Shown here: positions 6,127 to 6,988 of the stretch, one piece after another
Layout: each line of letters starts with the position of its first letter
How positions within the stretch are numbered: position 1 is the stretch's first letter
Assembly: GCA_018064305.1 (NCBI GenBank)
Contig: JAGHVP010000110.1
Span: 1 to 6,988 of the forward strand
Source of the DNA: Candidatus Equibacterium intestinale
Lineage (GTDB): Bacteria; Bacteroidota; Bacteroidia; Bacteroidales; UBA932
DNA length: 6,988 nt
Direction: 5' to 3'
Position numbers and translations under genes: made by a program
The notes under the pieces: generated by a model
Databases searched by the model: none
What the model saw: only the letters and a program-made list of their open reading frames with translations
Told to the model about the DNA's origin: nothing

Positions 6127-6988
6127 ATGGACAGCAACGAGTTGTTAAAGAAAGTAAGGAAGATAGAGATCAAGACCAGGTCCCTGTCGCACCAGATGTT
6201 TGCGGGTGAATACCACAGCGCCTTCAAGGGGCGTGGTATGACATTCTCCGAAGTCCGCGAATACCAGTACGGCGACGATGTGCGCAATATGGACTGGAAT
6301 GTCACGGCCCGCCTGCGCGCACCTTACGTGAAGGTGTTCGAGGAAGAGCGCGAGCTTACGGTGGTGCTGCTGGTGGATGTCAGCTCTTCACGCTCTTTCG
6401 GAACCACAACCTGCCTGAAGAGAGACCTGATGGCAGAGGTTGCGGCCGTGCTTTCTTTCTCTGCATCACTCAACAACGACAAGGTGGGTGCTCTGTTCTT
6501 CAGCAACAAGGTAGAGAAGTTCATCCCTCCCAAGAAGGGGCGCAGCCACCTGCTGCACATCATCAGGGAGCTGGTGGAGTTCAAGCCTGAAGAAGATGGC
6601 ACCGACATCTCCGAAGCATTGAGATATCTTACCAATGCACTCAAGAAGCGCTGCAACGCATTCCTCCTCTCTGATATGATGGACCTTGACGAGGCAGGCC
6701 ACCCCAGATATGAGGATGCCCTCAAGATTGCAGCAAACCGCCACGACATCTCGGTTGTGGGCATCTATGACCCGCGCGAGGAATCGATCCCCAATGTGGG
6801 GCTGGTGAGGGTGCGTGATGCCGAGACCGGAGCCGCAGTGTGGGTCGACACCTCTTCCAAGGCGATGCGCAAGGCCTACGAGGCGCGCCACCGCGCTTTC
6901 GAGCGGGAGACAAAGGCCCTGCTCAACAAATACAGGAACGACAATGTCCGCATCGCAACCACCCAGGACAAACTCAAAGCGCACACCA
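6127..6988 (+). CDS. DUF58 / von Willebrand A-like protein of the MoxR-Bat operon (3' end outside window)
   Basis: The first 287 residues of a DUF58 protein; no stop is reached before the window ends, though this short class is usually only slightly longer (about 290 residues). The DUF58 signature 'FSEVREYQYGDDVRNMDWNVTAR' is at about 40-62. A VWA-like fold follows, with a complete metal-site (MIDAS) set: Asp84, Ser86 and Ser88 in 'DVSSS', Thr159 in 'DGTDI', and Asp183 in 'LLSDMMD'. No membrane helix is seen, so it is probably cytoplasmic. It starts 10 bases after the moxR stop with no clear Shine-Dalgarno sequence, consistent with one operon. DUF58 proteins are presumed MoxR partners; the molecular role of this class is not established. 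It could also be described as a conserved Bat-operon hypothetical protein. Confidence 0.93.
   Translation, partial: MDSNELLKKVRKIEIKTRSLSHQMFAGEYHSAFKGRGMTFSEVREYQYGDDVRNMDWNVTARLRAPYVKVFEEERELTVVLLVDVSSSRSFGTTTCLKRDLMAEVAAVLSFSASLNNDKVGALFFSNKVEKFIPPKKGRSHLLHIIRELVEFKPEEDGTDISEALRYLTNALKKRCNAFLLSDMMDLDEAGHPRYEDALKIAANRHDISVVGIYDPREESIPNVGLVRVRDAETGAAVWVDTSSKAMRKAYEARHRAFERETKALLNKYRNDNVRIATTQDKLKAHT

Noticed and set aside
6466..6984. Minus-strand frame of 172 codons opposite the DUF58 gene
   Set aside because: Lacks any family motif and opposes a well-conserved DUF58/VWA coding region.

Overview
The window looks like a piece of a Bacteroidales (Bacteroidota) chromosome. Three things point there. 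The protein families match: an ExbB-ExbD-TonB set of the Bacteroidota type, and a MoxR ATPase followed by a short DUF58 protein of the kind that opens the Bacteroides aerotolerance (Bat) operon. The starts lack clear Shine-Dalgarno sequences and the leaders are A/T-rich. Promoter-like TAnnTTTG / TTTG elements of the Bacteroidota sigma factor type are present. By eye, base composition is moderate to fairly G+C-rich, which would suit Muribaculaceae or related families, but genus cannot be settled from the sequence alone.

Left and centre (about 105-5061) are all on the minus strand. In transcription order: truA (tRNA pseudouridine synthase), exbB, exbD, a TonB-family energy transducer, and a 742-residue lipoprotein of eight bacterial Ig-like (BIG_2) domains. 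A good candidate promoter for exbB lies across the 3' end of truA. From exbB onward the genes are tightly packed (9, 14 and 0 bases apart), so exbB-exbD-tonB-Ig lipoprotein looks like one operon. ExbB and ExbD would form the inner-membrane proton channel that powers the TonB-like protein across the periplasm. The lipoprotein is probably on the outer membrane, perhaps surface-exposed. Bases 1-104 hold no supportable gene, only a weak terminator-like element.

Right side (5121-6988) is on the plus strand: a MoxR-type AAA+ ATPase, then after 10 bases a DUF58 / von Willebrand A-like protein that runs off the window. The next genes are probably the VWA and TPR Bat proteins, but they are not visible here. 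truA and moxR diverge from a 59-bp intergenic stretch that carries TAnnTTTG matches on both strands.

Most of this is ordinary chromosomal gene content. The part most worth a second look is the Ton energy-transduction operon ending in a large Ig-repeat lipoprotein whose start codon directly abuts the tonB stop. I see no mobile element, CRISPR array, tRNA or rRNA.
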